NCBI GenBank assembly: GCA_009777715.1
Contig: WRLH01000007.1
Span: forward strand, 58,388 to 122,387
Direction of reading: 5' to 3'
DNA: 64,000 bases
Origin: Lachnospiraceae bacterium
Lineage (GTDB): Bacteria; Bacillota; Clostridia; Lachnospirales; Lachnospiraceae
The notes beneath the pieces were generated by a model that was given only the letters and a program-made list of their open reading frames with translations, was not told where the DNA came from and did no database searches. Every line of letters starts with the position of its first letter. Position 1 is the stretch's first letter. Below are positions 63,818 through 64,000 of this stretch, piece by piece. The position numbers and the translations under genes are program-made.

Positions 63818-64000
63818 ATGACGAAAAATATTTTACTTTCATTAGCTGCGTCTTTTGCTTTAATTATTGCTTTTGCACTTCCTGTTGATGCTGCCCAGAC
63901 TGTCCATCACAACCAAACCGCAGCAACTCATCACGAACAGGCAAAACACGCAGAATATGCACAATACGGCCATACGATAAAATCTGAACTTGAAGCAAGA
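63818..64000 (+). CDS. Secreted His-rich protein, 5' part only
   Basis: At least 61 residues, cut by the window edge. A signal peptide (KNILLSLAASFALIIAFALPVDA-A) precedes a His/Gln/Ala-rich region (VHHNQTAATHHEQAKHAEYAQYGH). GGGAGGA precedes the ATG. The family is not recognisable from this fragment; metal binding or a low-complexity linker is possible. Confidence 0.7.
   Translation, partial: MTKNILLSLAASFALIIAFALPVDAAQTVHHNQTAATHHEQAKHAEYAQYGHTIKSELEAR

Overview
The window reads as chromosomal DNA of a low-to-moderate GC, Gram-positive anaerobe of the class Clostridia, probably a fibre-fermenting gut or rumen bacterium of the Lachnospiraceae type. This is inference from content: phosphotransbutyrylase plus butyrate kinase, a GH11 xylanase, a GH94 cellobiose phosphorylase, LCP-type wall enzymes, GH25 lysozymes, an agr-type quorum system, strong GGAGG ribosome-binding sites, and no outer-membrane genes.

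Left end (1-9.9 kb): a complete type II-A CRISPR-Cas locus. An array of 43 repeats and 42 spacers is read on the minus strand behind cas9-cas1-cas2-csn2. The tracrRNA lies between cas1 and cas9 on the opposite strand, with a near-consensus promoter and a terminator. The distal end of the array abuts a remnant of a MobV plasmid-mobilisation gene. The leader side carries a hairpin-rich, promoter-bearing element that recurs near 39.9 kb.

9.9-33.5 kb: a cell-surface polysaccharide locus, almost all on the minus strand. It holds an HtrA protease, an LCP ligase, a polyprenyl-phosphate sugar-1-phosphate transferase, several GT2 glycosyltransferases, a phosphoglucomutase, rfbA/B/C for dTDP-rhamnose (no rfbD here), a Wzm/Wzt ABC exporter with a Wzt carbohydrate-binding domain, a WbdD-like methyltransferase-kinase, and two membrane-anchored GH25 muramidases. 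The inferred product is a rhamnose-containing, ABC-exported, end-capped wall glycan.

33.5-50.4 kb: mixed housekeeping and accessory genes. These include small membrane transporters, a DUF6077-like pair, an SUMF1-type lipoprotein, a GH11 xylanase, a GT2-TPR protein, an AAA/DUF4143 ATPase, a TrpB-like enzyme, ptb-buk, a REC-GGDEF regulator, an S1-domain protein, an ECF S-component and a glutamate-cysteine ligase. Intergenic regions here are rich in tandem and hairpin repeats.

50.4-61 kb: an agr-type quorum-sensing locus on the minus strand: LytTR regulator, GHKL kinase, a 47-residue AgrD-like pro-peptide gene (short and easily missed), and agrB. It runs directly into a long same-strand set: radical SAM enzyme, GT2, membrane protein, GT2, ABC ATPase, two ABC-2 permeases and a second radical SAM enzyme. 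A 22-bp-spaced direct repeat before agrD looks like the LytTR operator. Right end: a 40-residue Ser/Asn-rich peptide, cellobiose phosphorylase, and the start of a secreted His-rich protein.

Most unusual content: (1) three copies of a roughly 140-bp structured hairpin element whose stems co-vary; (2) the promoter-bearing hairpin element shared by the CRISPR leader and a glycosyltransferase gene; (3) a 16-bp palindrome found five times; (4) two spacers that encode the same peptide with almost only wobble-position differences; (5) the agr/radical-SAM/glycosyltransferase/ABC locus.
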